From NCBI GenBank assembly GCA_963702925.1, contig OY969771.1:496001-560000 (forward strand): 64,000 bases of DNA, given 5' to 3'. The stretch is from CAIKMD01 sp963702925. GTDB lineage: Bacteria; Pseudomonadota; Alphaproteobacteria; ATCC43930; CGMCC-115725. The position numbers and the translations under genes are program-made. Numbering within the stretch: the stretch's first letter is position 1; each line of letters begins with the position of its first letter. The notes beneath the pieces are model-generated. The model saw only the letters and a list, made by a program, of their open reading frames with translations. It was not told where the DNA came from and searched no databases. Of the stretch, positions 32,592-41,543 are shown piece after piece.

Positions 32592-33251
32592 TCAGAACGG
32601 ATCGGCTTCAGCCGCCAAGCTGAGCGCAAAAAGCGCCTTGCGCGTATCGAAAGCCAAACGCAAGAGCGCAGCGATCTGTGCCGGGTTGCGCAACAGCGAC
32701 GCAAGCACGCGGCCGAGCGCGGGCGCGCCATTCTCGGCAAGCCCGTTCACCGCGGCATCGGGCAAGGTGCGCGAGGACGGATCGGCCACGGCGCGCAAAA
32801 CCAGGAAAGGCCGGCGTGCCTCTTGCGCGGCTTGCGCGACGAGATGGCTTTCGAGATCGACCGCCACCGCGCCGGTCGCGCGATAGAGCGCCGCTTTGCG
32901 TTCCGCCGAGGCGACTGCCGCATCCGCGCCCAAAATATCGCCCGGCTCGGCGCGCAATCCTGCGCGCGCGAGCATCCCTGCGACGCGGTCGCGCCACGCC
33001 GCATCCACCGAATAGCGCGCGCCGTTTTCCGCAATCACCACGCGCGGCAAAAGCAAAGCTCCGGCGGCAAGAGAAGGCGCGAGCGCGCCGGCAATGCCGA
33101 AACTGATGAGGCCTTCCGCGCCCGCGTCGAGAAAGGATTTCGCCGATGCCGAGGTTCGCGCGGCGACGCCGCCCGACGGCGCCGCGTCGAGCCCCGCGCG
33201 CCGGGCGATACGCGCCTCGGCTTCGAGCCCGGTGATCGCGGCCGCGCGCAT
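32592..33251 (-). CDS. hpnG: Hopanoid-associated nucleosidase/phosphorylase HpnG
   Basis: HpnG removes adenine from adenosylhopane to give ribosylhopane, the step after HpnH. The protein has 219 residues and belongs to the MTA/SAH nucleosidase-like phosphorylase family. Family features are AAAITGLEAEARIARRAG at the start, GAEGLISFGIAGALAPSL, and VAVDLESHLVAQAA with the catalytic glutamate. The ATG at 33251 lies 36 bases after the shc stop. The frame is open far upstream but that part is antisense-like shadow of shc. It closes the eight-gene run that begins with dxr. Confidence 0.92.
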   Translation of the reverse strand: MRAAAITGLEAEARIARRAGLDAAPSGGVAARTSASAKSFLDAGAEGLISFGIAGALAPSLAAGALLLPRVVIAENGARYSVDAAWRDRVAGMLARAGLRAEPGDILGADAAVASAERKAALYRATGAVAVDLESHLVAQAAQEARRPFLVLRAVADPSSRTLPDAAVNGLAENGAPALGRVLASLLRNPAQIAALLRLAFDTRKALFALSLAAEADPF

Positions 33252-33286
33252 CAAAGCATGTTCCGGCGACGTGCGCGGATCATGCT

Positions 33287-35194
33287 CTAGAGCCCGTGCG
33301 CGTAGGTCGACCGATTGCTGTTGGAGAGGTTGCGATAGCGCGCCAAGGCCCAAAGCGGAAAATAGGCGCGGTAGCCGTGATAGCGCAGATAAAAGACACG
33401 CGGGAAACCGACCGCGGTGAAGTCGTCCTCGTCCCAAAGCCCGTGCGCCTTTTGCGTCGCCACGAGATAACCGATCCCGCGCCGCACGGCCTCGTTGCGA
33501 ATCTCGCCCGCCGCCATCAGCGCGAGCAGCGCCCAAGCGGTTTGCGACGGCGTGCTGATGCGTCCCTCGCCGTGATTCTGGCCCGGCCAATAGGAGCGGC
33601 CATCCTCGCCCCAGCCGCCATCTTCGCGCTGTTTCGACAGCAGCCAATCGACGGCGCGGCGGATCATCGGATCGGCTTTGTCGACCCCGGCGCCGTTGAG
33701 CGCCGCCAGCACCGACCAGGTACCGTAAATATAATTCGTGCCCCAGCGGCCGAACCAGGAGCCGTCCGGTTCCTGCTCGCGCCGCAAATAGTCGATGCCG
33801 CTGGCGAGCGCGCTTTGATAGCCGCCGAGCTGACCGAACAACCCGACGCAGCGCGCCGACACGTCGGCGGTCGGCGGATCGAGCAGCGCGCCGTGATCGG
33901 CGAAGGGAATGTAGTTCAAGTAGTAATAGGTGTTGTCGGCGTCGAACGAGGCCCAGCCGCCATTGCGGCTTTGCATGCCGACGAGCCATTCCGCGGCGCG
34001 CGCATTCTCGTTGTGGTACTTGGTGCGGTCGAAGCGGTCGAGCGCCAACGCGACCATCGCCGTGTCGTCGAGATCGGGATAATGCGGATTGGCGTATTGA
34101 AACGCCCAGCCGCCGGGCCGGAGCCCGGGCCGCACCGAGGCCCAATCGCCGACCAGATCGAGCACCTGGCACGGCGCCAGCCATTCGAGGCCGCGCCGCG
34201 CGGCCTCGACATCGGCAGCGCTTCCGGCCTCCATCAGCGCATGCGCGGCAAGGCCGGTATCCCAGACCGGCGAGAGGCAAGGCTGGCAATAAGTGCGGCC
34301 CGGCTTCCGCACCAGGAGCTTGCGCAACGCGGCGCGCGCGATGACGACGCGCTTGTCGCTCGGCGGCACGCCGAGACAATCGAACATCATCACGGTATTG
34401 GCCATGGCGGGATAGATGCCGCCGAGCCCGTCCTCGCCGTTAAGCCGCTCGGTGACGAACGCGACCGCCGCGTCGATCGCTTGGGCGCGCTTGCGCTTGG
34501 GGAAGAACGGCTCGGCCACGCGCAGCACGGCGTCGATGACGTTGAAGACCCCGGCCCAAAGCGAACCCTTGGCGTGGGTCGGCTTTACCTCGGTTCCCGG
34601 CACAAACAGCTCGCGCATGCTTATCTTGCGCGGATTGCGCGCCGCCGGCTTCTTCGCCATCAGCACCAGCAAAGGCGCGATCACCGTGCGCGACCAATAG
34701 GAAACCTTGGTCATGTGGAACGGAAACCAGCGCGGCAGCAGCATGATCTCGACCGGCATGACCGGCACGGCGCGCCAAGGCAGCTCGCCGAAGAGCGCGA
34801 GCTGAATGCGAGTGAAGACATTGGCGCGCGCGGCGCCGCCGGCGGCGAGAATCGCTTCGCGTGCGCGGATCATATGCGGCGCGTCCTCGCGGTCGCCCGC
34901 GGCCTTCAAGGCGAAATAGGCTTTGACGCTGCAGCTCAAATCGAGATCGCCGCCGAAGAACAGCGGCCAGCCGCCATGCTCGGCCTGGCCGGCGCGCAGG
35001 AATTTGGCGATCTCGGCCTGAAGCGGATCGTCGATCTCGCCGAGATAATGCTGCAACAGGATGTATTCGGCGGGGATGGTCGCATCGGCTTCGAGCTCGA
35101 ACAGCCAATGGCCGTCTTGGTGCTGCAAGGCGCGCAACGCGGCGGCGGCGCGGTCGACGACGAGATCGGGCGAGGCGATGTGCGTATCGGGCAT
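33287..35194 (-). CDS. shc: Squalene-hopene cyclase
   Basis: This 635-residue membrane-associated class II cyclase (also named hpnF) converts squalene to hopene and hopanol in one step. The protonating DXDD motif is D374-L-D-D377 in YPDLDDTAMVALAL, the same numbering as in the Alicyclobacillus enzyme. QW repeats are seen in AEHGGWPLFFGGD, SRNGGWASFD, PDGSWFGRWGTNYIYGTW and REDGGWGEDGRSYW. It lies nine bases after hpnE and 35 before hpnG on the same strand. Confidence 0.97.
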   Translation of the reverse strand: MPDTHIASPDLVVDRAAAALRALQHQDGHWLFELEADATIPAEYILLQHYLGEIDDPLQAEIAKFLRAGQAEHGGWPLFFGGDLDLSCSVKAYFALKAAGDREDAPHMIRAREAILAAGGAARANVFTRIQLALFGELPWRAVPVMPVEIMLLPRWFPFHMTKVSYWSRTVIAPLLVLMAKKPAARNPRKISMRELFVPGTEVKPTHAKGSLWAGVFNVIDAVLRVAEPFFPKRKRAQAIDAAVAFVTERLNGEDGLGGIYPAMANTVMMFDCLGVPPSDKRVVIARAALRKLLVRKPGRTYCQPCLSPVWDTGLAAHALMEAGSAADVEAARRGLEWLAPCQVLDLVGDWASVRPGLRPGGWAFQYANPHYPDLDDTAMVALALDRFDRTKYHNENARAAEWLVGMQSRNGGWASFDADNTYYYLNYIPFADHGALLDPPTADVSARCVGLFGQLGGYQSALASGIDYLRREQEPDGSWFGRWGTNYIYGTWSVLAALNGAGVDKADPMIRRAVDWLLSKQREDGGWGEDGRSYWPGQNHGEGRISTPSQTAWALLALMAAGEIRNEAVRRGIGYLVATQKAHGLWDEDDFTAVGFPRVFYLRYHGYRAYFPLWALARYRNLSNSNRSTYAHGL

Positions 35195-35203
35195 GGTCTT
35201 ATC

Positions 35204-36469
35204 CTAGCCGGTTTGATTTCGGCCGAGAAGGCGTTCAGCGGCAGCGAAGCCCGAGCGGATTGCGCCCTCGATCGTCGCGGGGAGGCCGGTTTCGGTCCAG
35301 TCGCCGGCAAGAAGCAGGTTCGGCCAGCGCGTGGCGGCGGGCGGGCGGCGCGCCAGCTGCGCCGGGGTGGCGGCAAAGGTCGCGCGCTTCTCCTTGACGA
35401 TCTGCCAAGGCGGCATCGGCTCGGGCGGCAAAGCGAAAGCAGCCGCAACATCCTGCCACAGCAACGGCGCCAATTCCTCGGCCGGGAGATCGACCAGCCG
35501 GTCGGCGGCGCTTACCGTCACCGACAGCACGTCATGCTTGCGGAACACCCACTCGGCCGTGCCGCCGATCACGCCGACGAACCAGGGCGCATCGCCGCGC
35601 AAAGCGATGCGGTAATGCGCGTTGACGATGGCGCGAAACTCATCGGGCGCGGCGAGCTCGGGCACGAGGCGCGACGCGACCGGCGCCGGCACGGCCAAGA
35701 CCGCCGCCTCGCCTTCCCTGAGCGCTTCCGCGCCGTTGTCGAAATCGAGAATCGCCAAGCGATTCTCTTCAAAGCTCATGTTGCGCAGCCGCGACGACAA
35801 GCGCAGCTCGCCGCCCGCCGCGCGCAGCTTGACGAGAGCGGGATCGACCAGGCTTTCCGACAAGCCTTCGCGCGGCACCAACGGCACGCAGGCCGCGCCG
35901 CCTTCGCCCAGGCTTTCGCGCAAGACCTGGCCGAAAAGCTTGGCCGAAGCGGCTTCCGCTTCGGTGTTGAGCGCGGCCACGGCGACAGGCTGCCACAGCC
36001 GGCGGAACACGAGCGAGCCCGGATCGAGGCAATCCGTCACCACGGCGTTTTCCGCCGCGCTGAATAGCCGACGCGCACCGAGATAAGCGAGCGGCCCGAC
36101 GCCTTTCACGCGGCGCGACGCGGAGAACATCCACCAGGGAAATTTTCCCGGATTGGGCCGCAAGGTCCAATGCTCGCCGGTCTTGCGATCGAGAAACGGA
36201 AACGCCGCGACGCCGGGGCCGGTGAGGCTGTCGCGCGCATCGATCCGCCCGACATAACGCATCGCCGCGCGATTGCCCGCAAGGAGCAGATGGTTGCCGT
36301 TGTCGATCCGGCAACCCAGCGCGCTGTCGAAATAGGAACGGCAACGCCCGCCGGCCTGAGGTGCTGCCTCGTGCAGCACGACGCCTACCCCCGCTTCGGC
36401 GAGGACGAGGGAAGCGGCGAGGCCGGCAAGCCCGGCGCCGATCACATGCACGCGATGGGGCTGGGTCAT
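35204..36469 (-). CDS. hpnE: Hydroxysqualene dehydroxylase HpnE
   Basis: This 421-residue FAD enzyme of the phytoene-desaturase-like family reduces hydroxysqualene to squalene in the three-enzyme bacterial route HpnC/D/E. The dinucleotide motif is VIGAGLAGLAASLVLAEAG at residues 9-27, with RCRSYFDSALGCRIDNGNH after it. The C-terminal LLAGDWTETGLPATIEGAI is the second FAD motif. Start and hpnD stop overlap as ATGA, and shc begins nine bases after it, so all are translated from one message. Confidence 0.95.
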   Translation of the reverse strand: MTQPHRVHVIGAGLAGLAASLVLAEAGVGVVLHEAAPQAGGRCRSYFDSALGCRIDNGNHLLLAGNRAAMRYVGRIDARDSLTGPGVAAFPFLDRKTGEHWTLRPNPGKFPWWMFSASRRVKGVGPLAYLGARRLFSAAENAVVTDCLDPGSLVFRRLWQPVAVAALNTEAEAASAKLFGQVLRESLGEGGAACVPLVPREGLSESLVDPALVKLRAAGGELRLSSRLRNMSFEENRLAILDFDNGAEALREGEAAVLAVPAPVASRLVPELAAPDEFRAIVNAHYRIALRGDAPWFVGVIGGTAEWVFRKHDVLSVTVSAADRLVDLPAEELAPLLWQDVAAAFALPPEPMPPWQIVKEKRATFAATPAQLARRPPAATRWPNLLLAGDWTETGLPATIEGAIRSGFAAAERLLGRNQTG

Positions 36470-37317
36470 ATCAGACCGTGGCGCAAGGCGAGCCAAAGCT
36501 TCACGGATTTCGGCAGGCTGATCGGATCGTCGAGCCGCTTCCAGCCGCGTTGCCGCAGCCGCACGAGCTGCGCGTGATAAACCGCGCCCATGGCGCGCGC
36601 CGGACGGATAGCGCGGCGCGGGCATTCTTTCATCGCCGCACGCGCCGACACGAAATGCTGCTCGGCGAGATCGACCAAAGGCTCGCACACGCGAGCGAGG
36701 TTGGGATGGCGCAGCACCGCGTCCGGCGCGGTCGCCTCGATGCCCGCTTTGGCCAGCAATTCGGCCGGGAGATAAAGCCGCCCGCGCGCGGCGTCCTCGG
36801 CGAGATCGCGCAAGATGTTGGTCAGCTGCAACGCGCGGCCGAGATGAAACGCGACAAGATCGCCCGCCGCGGACTCGACGCCGAAAGCGCGCACCGAGAG
36901 ACGCCCGACCGCGCTCGCCACGCGGTCGCAATAAAGATCGAGCTCGGCGAGGCTCGGCGCCTGGATCGCTTCGCGCGCATCCATCGCCATACCGTCGATG
37001 ACGGCGAGGAAATCCTCGCGCCGCAGATGAAACCGCGCCGCATCCTTGGCGAGGATGCGGCCCAAATCCAGCGCGCTCGTGCCGGCATAGATGGCATCGA
37101 TCTCGCGGCGCCACGCGTCGAGCGCATCGCGCTTGGCCGCTTCGGGGCCGTCGCTGTCGGCGATGTCGTCGACTTCGCGGCAAAAGGCATAGATCGCGTA
37201 CATCGCCTCGCGCCGCGCTTCCGGCAGCAACCGCATCGCCCAATAAAAGGACGTGCCGGCCGCCGCGACCTTGTCGCGGATGACGGCGCGCAACGCGCTC
37301 TCGTTTGCTTCGCTCAT
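36466..37317 (-). CDS. hpnD: Presqualene diphosphate synthase HpnD
   Basis: This 283-residue prenyl-condensing enzyme joins two farnesyl diphosphates into presqualene diphosphate. The first aspartate motif is FCREVDDIADS and the second is LTNILRDLAEDAARGRLYLP, both typical of squalene/phytoene synthases. DLYCDRVASAVGRLSVRAFG lies between. The ATG at 37317 overlaps the hpnC stop by four bases (ATGA), and its own stop overlaps hpnE the same way. HpnC, the next enzyme in the route, is encoded directly upstream. Confidence 0.95.
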   Translation of the reverse strand: MSEANESALRAVIRDKVAAAGTSFYWAMRLLPEARREAMYAIYAFCREVDDIADSDGPEAAKRDALDAWRREIDAIYAGTSALDLGRILAKDAARFHLRREDFLAVIDGMAMDAREAIQAPSLAELDLYCDRVASAVGRLSVRAFGVESAAGDLVAFHLGRALQLTNILRDLAEDAARGRLYLPAELLAKAGIEATAPDAVLRHPNLARVCEPLVDLAEQHFVSARAAMKECPRRAIRPARAMGAVYHAQLVRLRQRGWKRLDDPISLPKSVKLWLALRHGLI

Positions 37318-38159
37318 CGACCGCGCCACAACCCGACCAGCAACGCACCGATGAAATCGCCCTTGGTGAGCTTCACGCGTTGCGCCAGCGGATCGCCGGC
37401 CCGCAGCCTGCGCGCCAAACGCTCGGCGAGGTTGACGATCACCGCGCATTCGCGCCGCAAGCCGGGGCTTTTCACGGCGGGCGCCAGGCCTTGCGCGGTC
37501 GCGATCAACGCCTCGGTGCCGTCGAGCAGCCGGTCGAGGACGCAACGCAGACCGGGGCTCGATCGCGCAGCCCGCAGCTCCTCGATACGCGCGCCGCAAG
37601 CGTCGAGATCGCGCTGCGGCAGATAGACCCGGTCGAGATTGCGATGATCCTCGGCGCAGTCCTGAAGGTGATTGAGCACTTGCAAGGCGCTGCACAGCGC
37701 ATCCGAAGGCGGCCAGGTCGCGCGATCCTCGCCATGAAGATCGAGCAGCTGCCGCCCGACCGGCGAAGCGGAATAGCGGCAATATTCCATGAGATCGTCC
37801 CAATCCGTGTAGCGCAGCTTGGTCGCGTCGAGACGAAAGGCGCTTAGCACGTCGCGGCAATGCTGGAACGTCATGTTGCTGGCAAGCAGACTAGCGCGCA
37901 TCGCGGTCGCCGCCGGCGTATCGTCGCCCGGCGCGCCGTCGAGCACCTCTTCCATACGGTCGAGCCGGCGAAGTTTTTCGACGGCTGCGAGAGCGGGATT
38001 GTCGGCGATGTCGTCGGCGTTGCGCGCAAAGCGATAGAAGGCATGCACATGGACCCGAAGGTCGCGCCGGATAAGGAAAGAGCCGACGGGAAAATTCTCG
38101 TCGCCTTTGCCCTTGCCCGAGGGCGTCTCGACCGCCGCCGTCACGAGCGGCTCTGCCAT
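37314..38159 (-). CDS. hpnC: Hydroxysqualene synthase HpnC
   Basis: This 281-residue squalene/phytoene synthase-like enzyme converts presqualene diphosphate to hydroxysqualene. The motifs are AFYRFARNADDIADNPALA and LNHLQDCAEDHRNLDRVYLP, with DDLMEYCRYSASPVGRQLLD between. N-terminal PSGKGKGDENFPVGSFL is typical of HpnC. I start at ATG 38159; a GTG at 38177 is also in frame. It overlaps the end of hpnB by 19 bases. Confidence 0.94.
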   Translation of the reverse strand: MAEPLVTAAVETPSGKGKGDENFPVGSFLIRRDLRVHVHAFYRFARNADDIADNPALAAVEKLRRLDRMEEVLDGAPGDDTPAATAMRASLLASNMTFQHCRDVLSAFRLDATKLRYTDWDDLMEYCRYSASPVGRQLLDLHGEDRATWPPSDALCSALQVLNHLQDCAEDHRNLDRVYLPQRDLDACGARIEELRAARSSPGLRCVLDRLLDGTEALIATAQGLAPAVKSPGLRRECAVIVNLAERLARRLRAGDPLAQRVKLTKGDFIGALLVGLWRGR

Positions 38160-39265
38160 TGCACCCGCCCTTTCCACTCGCCGCCCCTACCCCGCCAATA
38201 CCGCCACGCCGAATCGATCGTCGCCGCCAGATATACCGAAGCAGCGAGCGGAAGCAACGGCGCCCAGATCAGCGAGCACCCGTAAAAGCGCAGCATCGGC
38301 GCATAGCAGAAGGCCATCACCGCCCAGGCCAGAAAACCGAGTCCGGCCGCGCCATCCCTGGCAAAGAGCAGCAAAACCGGCGCGAGATAGGTGACCGCCA
38401 TGCCCAAGATGGTCGCCACGAGCAGCAACGGCGAATAGCGCAGCTGGGTATAGGCGGTGCGCGCGACCATGTTCCAGATATCGGCGATGCGCGGATAAGG
38501 CCTCAGGCTGCGGGTTTGCCGGCTGAGACCGAGCCAGATCGAGCCGCCGCGCTTCACGGCGCGCGCCAAAGCGCAATCGTCGATCAACGCACCTTTGATC
38601 GCTTCATAGCCGCCGATCCGTTCATAGGCGCTGCGCCGGATCAGCACGCAGCCGCCTGCCGCCGCCGCGGTGCCATGGCGCGGATCGTTCGACCAGGCGA
38701 AGGGATAAAGCAGCGCGAAGAAAAAGACGAAGGGCGGAATGAGAAACCGCTCGGCGAAGCTTTCGCAACGCAGCTTCACCATCAGCGACACCAGATCGCG
38801 GCCTTCGCCCTCGAGCCGCGCGACCAGCTCGGCGAGATTGGTTTTGTGGTGGGCGATATCGGCATCGGTGAAAAGATAAAGCGCGGGCGGCGTGGCGATC
38901 TGGCGCACGCCTTCGCTTAAGGCCCAAAGCTTGCCGGTCCAGCCCGGCGGCAAGGCACGCGCCGCGACGATGCTCAGCCGATCGCTTTTGTCGCCGGCGG
39001 CGGCGCGCGCGATCTCGGCCGTGCCGTCGCTGCTGTGGTCGTCGACCAGAAGGATCGACAGCGTGCCGGGATAATCCTGCGCTAGCAGCGAGGCGACCGC
39101 CTCGCCCACCACCGCGGCTTCGTTGCGCGCGGGGATGACCGCGACCACGCTTGGCCAGACGCGCGGCTGCGCGAGCGGCGGATCGACAAGCGCGCGCCAA
39201 AACATGCCGCGCCCCAAGAGCAGATAGACCCAGATCGCAAGGCTCAAGGCGGCAAGCGCGGTCAT
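38141..39265 (-). CDS. hpnB: Hopanoid-associated glycosyltransferase HpnB
   Basis: This 374-residue membrane-bound GT2-family protein is nearly always found with hopanoid genes; its exact acceptor is not settled. One N-terminal helix (residues 2-22) precedes the GT-A domain with VAVIPARNEAAVV, LLVDDHSSDGTAE and the metal-binding LFTDADIAHH. Three or more C-terminal spans follow after residue 275. Its ATG overlaps the hpnA stop by one base (TGATG). The reading frame continues upstream of the ATG but that part is antisense to hpnA. Confidence 0.92.
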   Translation of the reverse strand: MTALAALSLAIWVYLLLGRGMFWRALVDPPLAQPRVWPSVVAVIPARNEAAVVGEAVASLLAQDYPGTLSILLVDDHSSDGTAEIARAAAGDKSDRLSIVAARALPPGWTGKLWALSEGVRQIATPPALYLFTDADIAHHKTNLAELVARLEGEGRDLVSLMVKLRCESFAERFLIPPFVFFFALLYPFAWSNDPRHGTAAAAGGCVLIRRSAYERIGGYEAIKGALIDDCALARAVKRGGSIWLGLSRQTRSLRPYPRIADIWNMVARTAYTQLRYSPLLLVATILGMAVTYLAPVLLLFARDGAAGLGFLAWAVMAFCYAPMLRFYGCSLIWAPLLPLAASVYLAATIDSAWRYWRGRGGEWKGRVQWQSRS

Positions 39266-40269
39266 CACGCGCACATCCCCGCCGCCTTGAACCAGGCGAC
39301 GGCATCGGCCAGCGCATCCTGTGCCGGGCGCGGGTGGTAGCCGAGTTCGCGCTCCGCCTTGGCCGAGGAAAAGAACATGGTCTTGCGCGCCATCTTCAGC
39401 CCGTCGCGGGTGACGAACGGCTCCTTGCCGCTCACCTGCGCCCAAAGCTCGGCGCCGATCGCGATCGGCCAGATCGCCGGGATCGGAATGCTGACGGTCG
39501 GCGGCTTGCGTCCGGTGAGCAAAGCGATACGGCGCAGAATTTCCGCCAAGGTCAAATTCTCGCCGCCGAGAATATAACGCTCGCCGATCGCGCCCTTTTC
39601 CTCGGCCAAGAGATGCCCCGCCGCCACATCGTCGACATGCACGACGTTGAGGCCGGTATCGACGAATGCCGGCATGCGCCCCGACGCCGCCTCGACGATC
39701 ATGCGCCCGGTCGGAGTCGGCTTCACGTCGCGCGGGCCGATCGGGGTCGAAGGGTTGACGATCACCGCCGGCAAGCCCCGCTCTTTGACGAGGCTGTCCA
39801 CCACCTCTTCGGCCATGAACTTCGAGCGCTTATAGGGACCGATCATGTCGCCAAGCGTGCTCGGCGTGGTTTCGTCGGCAATGCCGCCTTTCGCCATTAG
39901 CCCCAAAGTCGCGACGCTGCTCGTGTAGATAATGCGCTCCACCCCTTGGTCGAGCGCGGCCAGCATCAAGCGCCGCGTGCCTTCGACATTGGCGCGGTAC
40001 ATGGCGCTTTCATCGCGCACCCAAAGCCGGTAATCGGCGGCGACATGATAGAGCGCGCCGCAGCCCGCGACCGCCGCTGCAAGCGACTCCGCATCTTCGA
40101 GCGAGCCGATACGCTCTTCGACATTAAGACCTTCGACATTGCGCCGGTCGCTGCTCGGCCGCAGCAGCACGCGCACCTTGCGGCCTTGCGCGAGGAGCGC
40201 GCGCACCACCGCCGCGCCGACAAAGCCGGACGCGCCGGTGACGAGCGCGGGTTTCGTTGAAACAGCCAT
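39265..40269 (-). CDS. hpnA: Hopanoid-associated sugar epimerase HpnA
   Basis: This 334-residue extended SDR is of the NAD-dependent epimerase/dehydratase type. The Rossmann motif is LVTGASGFVGAAVVRALL, the catalytic residues are T/S in IIYTSSVATLG and Y-x3-K in YKRSKFMAEEVV, and VVHVDDVAAGHLLA follows. It occurs as first hpn gene in many hopanoid clusters and probably acts on a sugar or ribose-derived side chain. It lies 23 bases after dxr on the same strand and shares one base with hpnB. Confidence 0.93.
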   Translation of the reverse strand: MAVSTKPALVTGASGFVGAAVVRALLAQGRKVRVLLRPSSDRRNVEGLNVEERIGSLEDAESLAAAVAGCGALYHVAADYRLWVRDESAMYRANVEGTRRLMLAALDQGVERIIYTSSVATLGLMAKGGIADETTPSTLGDMIGPYKRSKFMAEEVVDSLVKERGLPAVIVNPSTPIGPRDVKPTPTGRMIVEAASGRMPAFVDTGLNVVHVDDVAAGHLLAEEKGAIGERYILGGENLTLAEILRRIALLTGRKPPTVSIPIPAIWPIAIGAELWAQVSGKEPFVTRDGLKMARKTMFFSSAKAERELGYHPRPAQDALADAVAWFKAAGMCA

Positions 40270-40292
40270 GAAACGCGGAAGACGCCTGTGCG

Positions 40293-41486
40293 CTAGGCGC
40301 GCGCGGCGTGGCGCGCATCCTGGCCGATGAGGTGGCGCGCGGTGGCGCGGGCTTCGCGGTCGAGCGCGTAGACATCGTCGAGTCCGGTAATGCGGCGGCT
40401 CGGCATGCGCTCAAGGCAACGCTCGACGGTCGCGGCAATGTCGAGAAAGCCGATCTCTCCGTCGAGAAAGGCGGCGACCGCGACCTCGTTGGCGGCGTTG
40501 AGCACGGTCGGCGCGCTGCCGCCCGCCACCAGCGCCGCGCGCGCCAAGCGCAGAGCCGGAAAGCGCACCGGATCGGGCGCCTCGAAAGTGAGCTGCGCCA
40601 GCTTCGCGAGATCGAGCCGCGGGCTGGGCGCGGGAATGCGATCGGGCCAGCCCAGCGCATTCGCGATCGGCGTGCGCATATCGGGCGAGCCGAGCTGCGC
40701 CAACACCGAGCCATCGGTGTAATAGACCAGGCCGTGCACGACCGATTGCGGATGTACGACGACGTCGAGCTGCTCGCTCGGCAAGGCGAAAAGATGATGC
40801 GCCTCGATCACTTCGAGGCCTTTATTCATCATGGTCGCGGAATCGACCGAGATCTTCGCGCCCATGCGCCAATTGGGATGCGCCACCGCCTGGGCCGGCG
40901 TGGCCGAAGCCATTTGTTCGAGCGAGGTCTTGCGGAACGGGCCGCCGCTTGCGGTGAGCACGATCTTCTCGATCGCCTGGCGCTGTCCCGGATCGAACAC
41001 CTGGAAGATCGCATTGTGCTCGCTGTCGACCGGCAGCAGCCGCGCGCCATGCGCCTCGGCCTCGGCGGTCACCAGCTCGCCGGCGCAAACCATCACCTCT
41101 TTATTGGCGAGCGCGACGGAAGCGCCGCGGCGTACCGCCGCCAAGGTCGGCGCCAGCCCGGCCGCGCCGACGATCGCCGCCATCACCCAATCGGCCGGGC
41201 GGCGCGCCGCCTCGACCACCGCTTCGGCGCCCGAGGCGGATTCGATCCCGCTGCCGGACAGCGCCTCTTTCAGCGTGCGATATTGGCTGTCATCCGCGAT
41301 CACCGCGAATTTCGCCTTGAGGCTGATCGCTTGCTCCGCCAGGCGCTCGGCATTGCGCAAGGCGACCAGCGCCTCGACCGCATAGGCGGCGGGAGCGGCC
41401 GCGACCAGCTCAGCCGTGTTGCAGCCGATCGAGCCGGTCGAACCGAGGATCGTGACGCGCTTTTGTCGCGCCGGGCTTGCGCTCAT
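40293..41486 (-). CDS. dxr: 1-deoxy-D-xylulose 5-phosphate reductoisomerase
   Basis: This 397-residue NADPH enzyme performs the second, committed MEP step and is the fosmidomycin target. Seen are the cofactor motif ILGSTGSIGCNTAELVA, ALANKEVMVCAGELV, the metal-site acids in LPVDSEHNAIFQ, the flexible loop NWRMGAKISVDSATMMNKG and LEVIEAHHLFAL. The ATG at 41486 is preceded by GGGAG at ten bases; an ATG 33 bases upstream is possible. It stands at the head of the hopanoid run, 23 bases before hpnA, so the MEP commitment step and squalene-consuming genes are read together. Confidence 0.96.
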   Translation of the reverse strand: MSASPARQKRVTILGSTGSIGCNTAELVAAAPAAYAVEALVALRNAERLAEQAISLKAKFAVIADDSQYRTLKEALSGSGIESASGAEAVVEAARRPADWVMAAIVGAAGLAPTLAAVRRGASVALANKEVMVCAGELVTAEAEAHGARLLPVDSEHNAIFQVFDPGQRQAIEKIVLTASGGPFRKTSLEQMASATPAQAVAHPNWRMGAKISVDSATMMNKGLEVIEAHHLFALPSEQLDVVVHPQSVVHGLVYYTDGSVLAQLGSPDMRTPIANALGWPDRIPAPSPRLDLAKLAQLTFEAPDPVRFPALRLARAALVAGGSAPTVLNAANEVAVAAFLDGEIGFLDIAATVERCLERMPSRRITGLDDVYALDREARATARHLIGQDARHAARA

Positions 41487-41543
41487 CGAGAACCAACTCC
41501 CTGACCTTGCGGCGCCCATCTTATGGCCAAAGCGCGCAAACCC

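Noticed and set aside
33296..36067. A plus-strand open frame of more than 900 codons opposite shc and hpnE
   Set aside because: The composition is that of an antisense shadow, and the minus-strand genes are unmistakable with overlapping operon structure.
35204..37348. One long fusion reading hpnD antisense sequence into hpnE
   Set aside because: The upstream part lacks the family fold; the ATG at 36469 overlaps the hpnD stop as ATGA and gives a standard FAD motif start.
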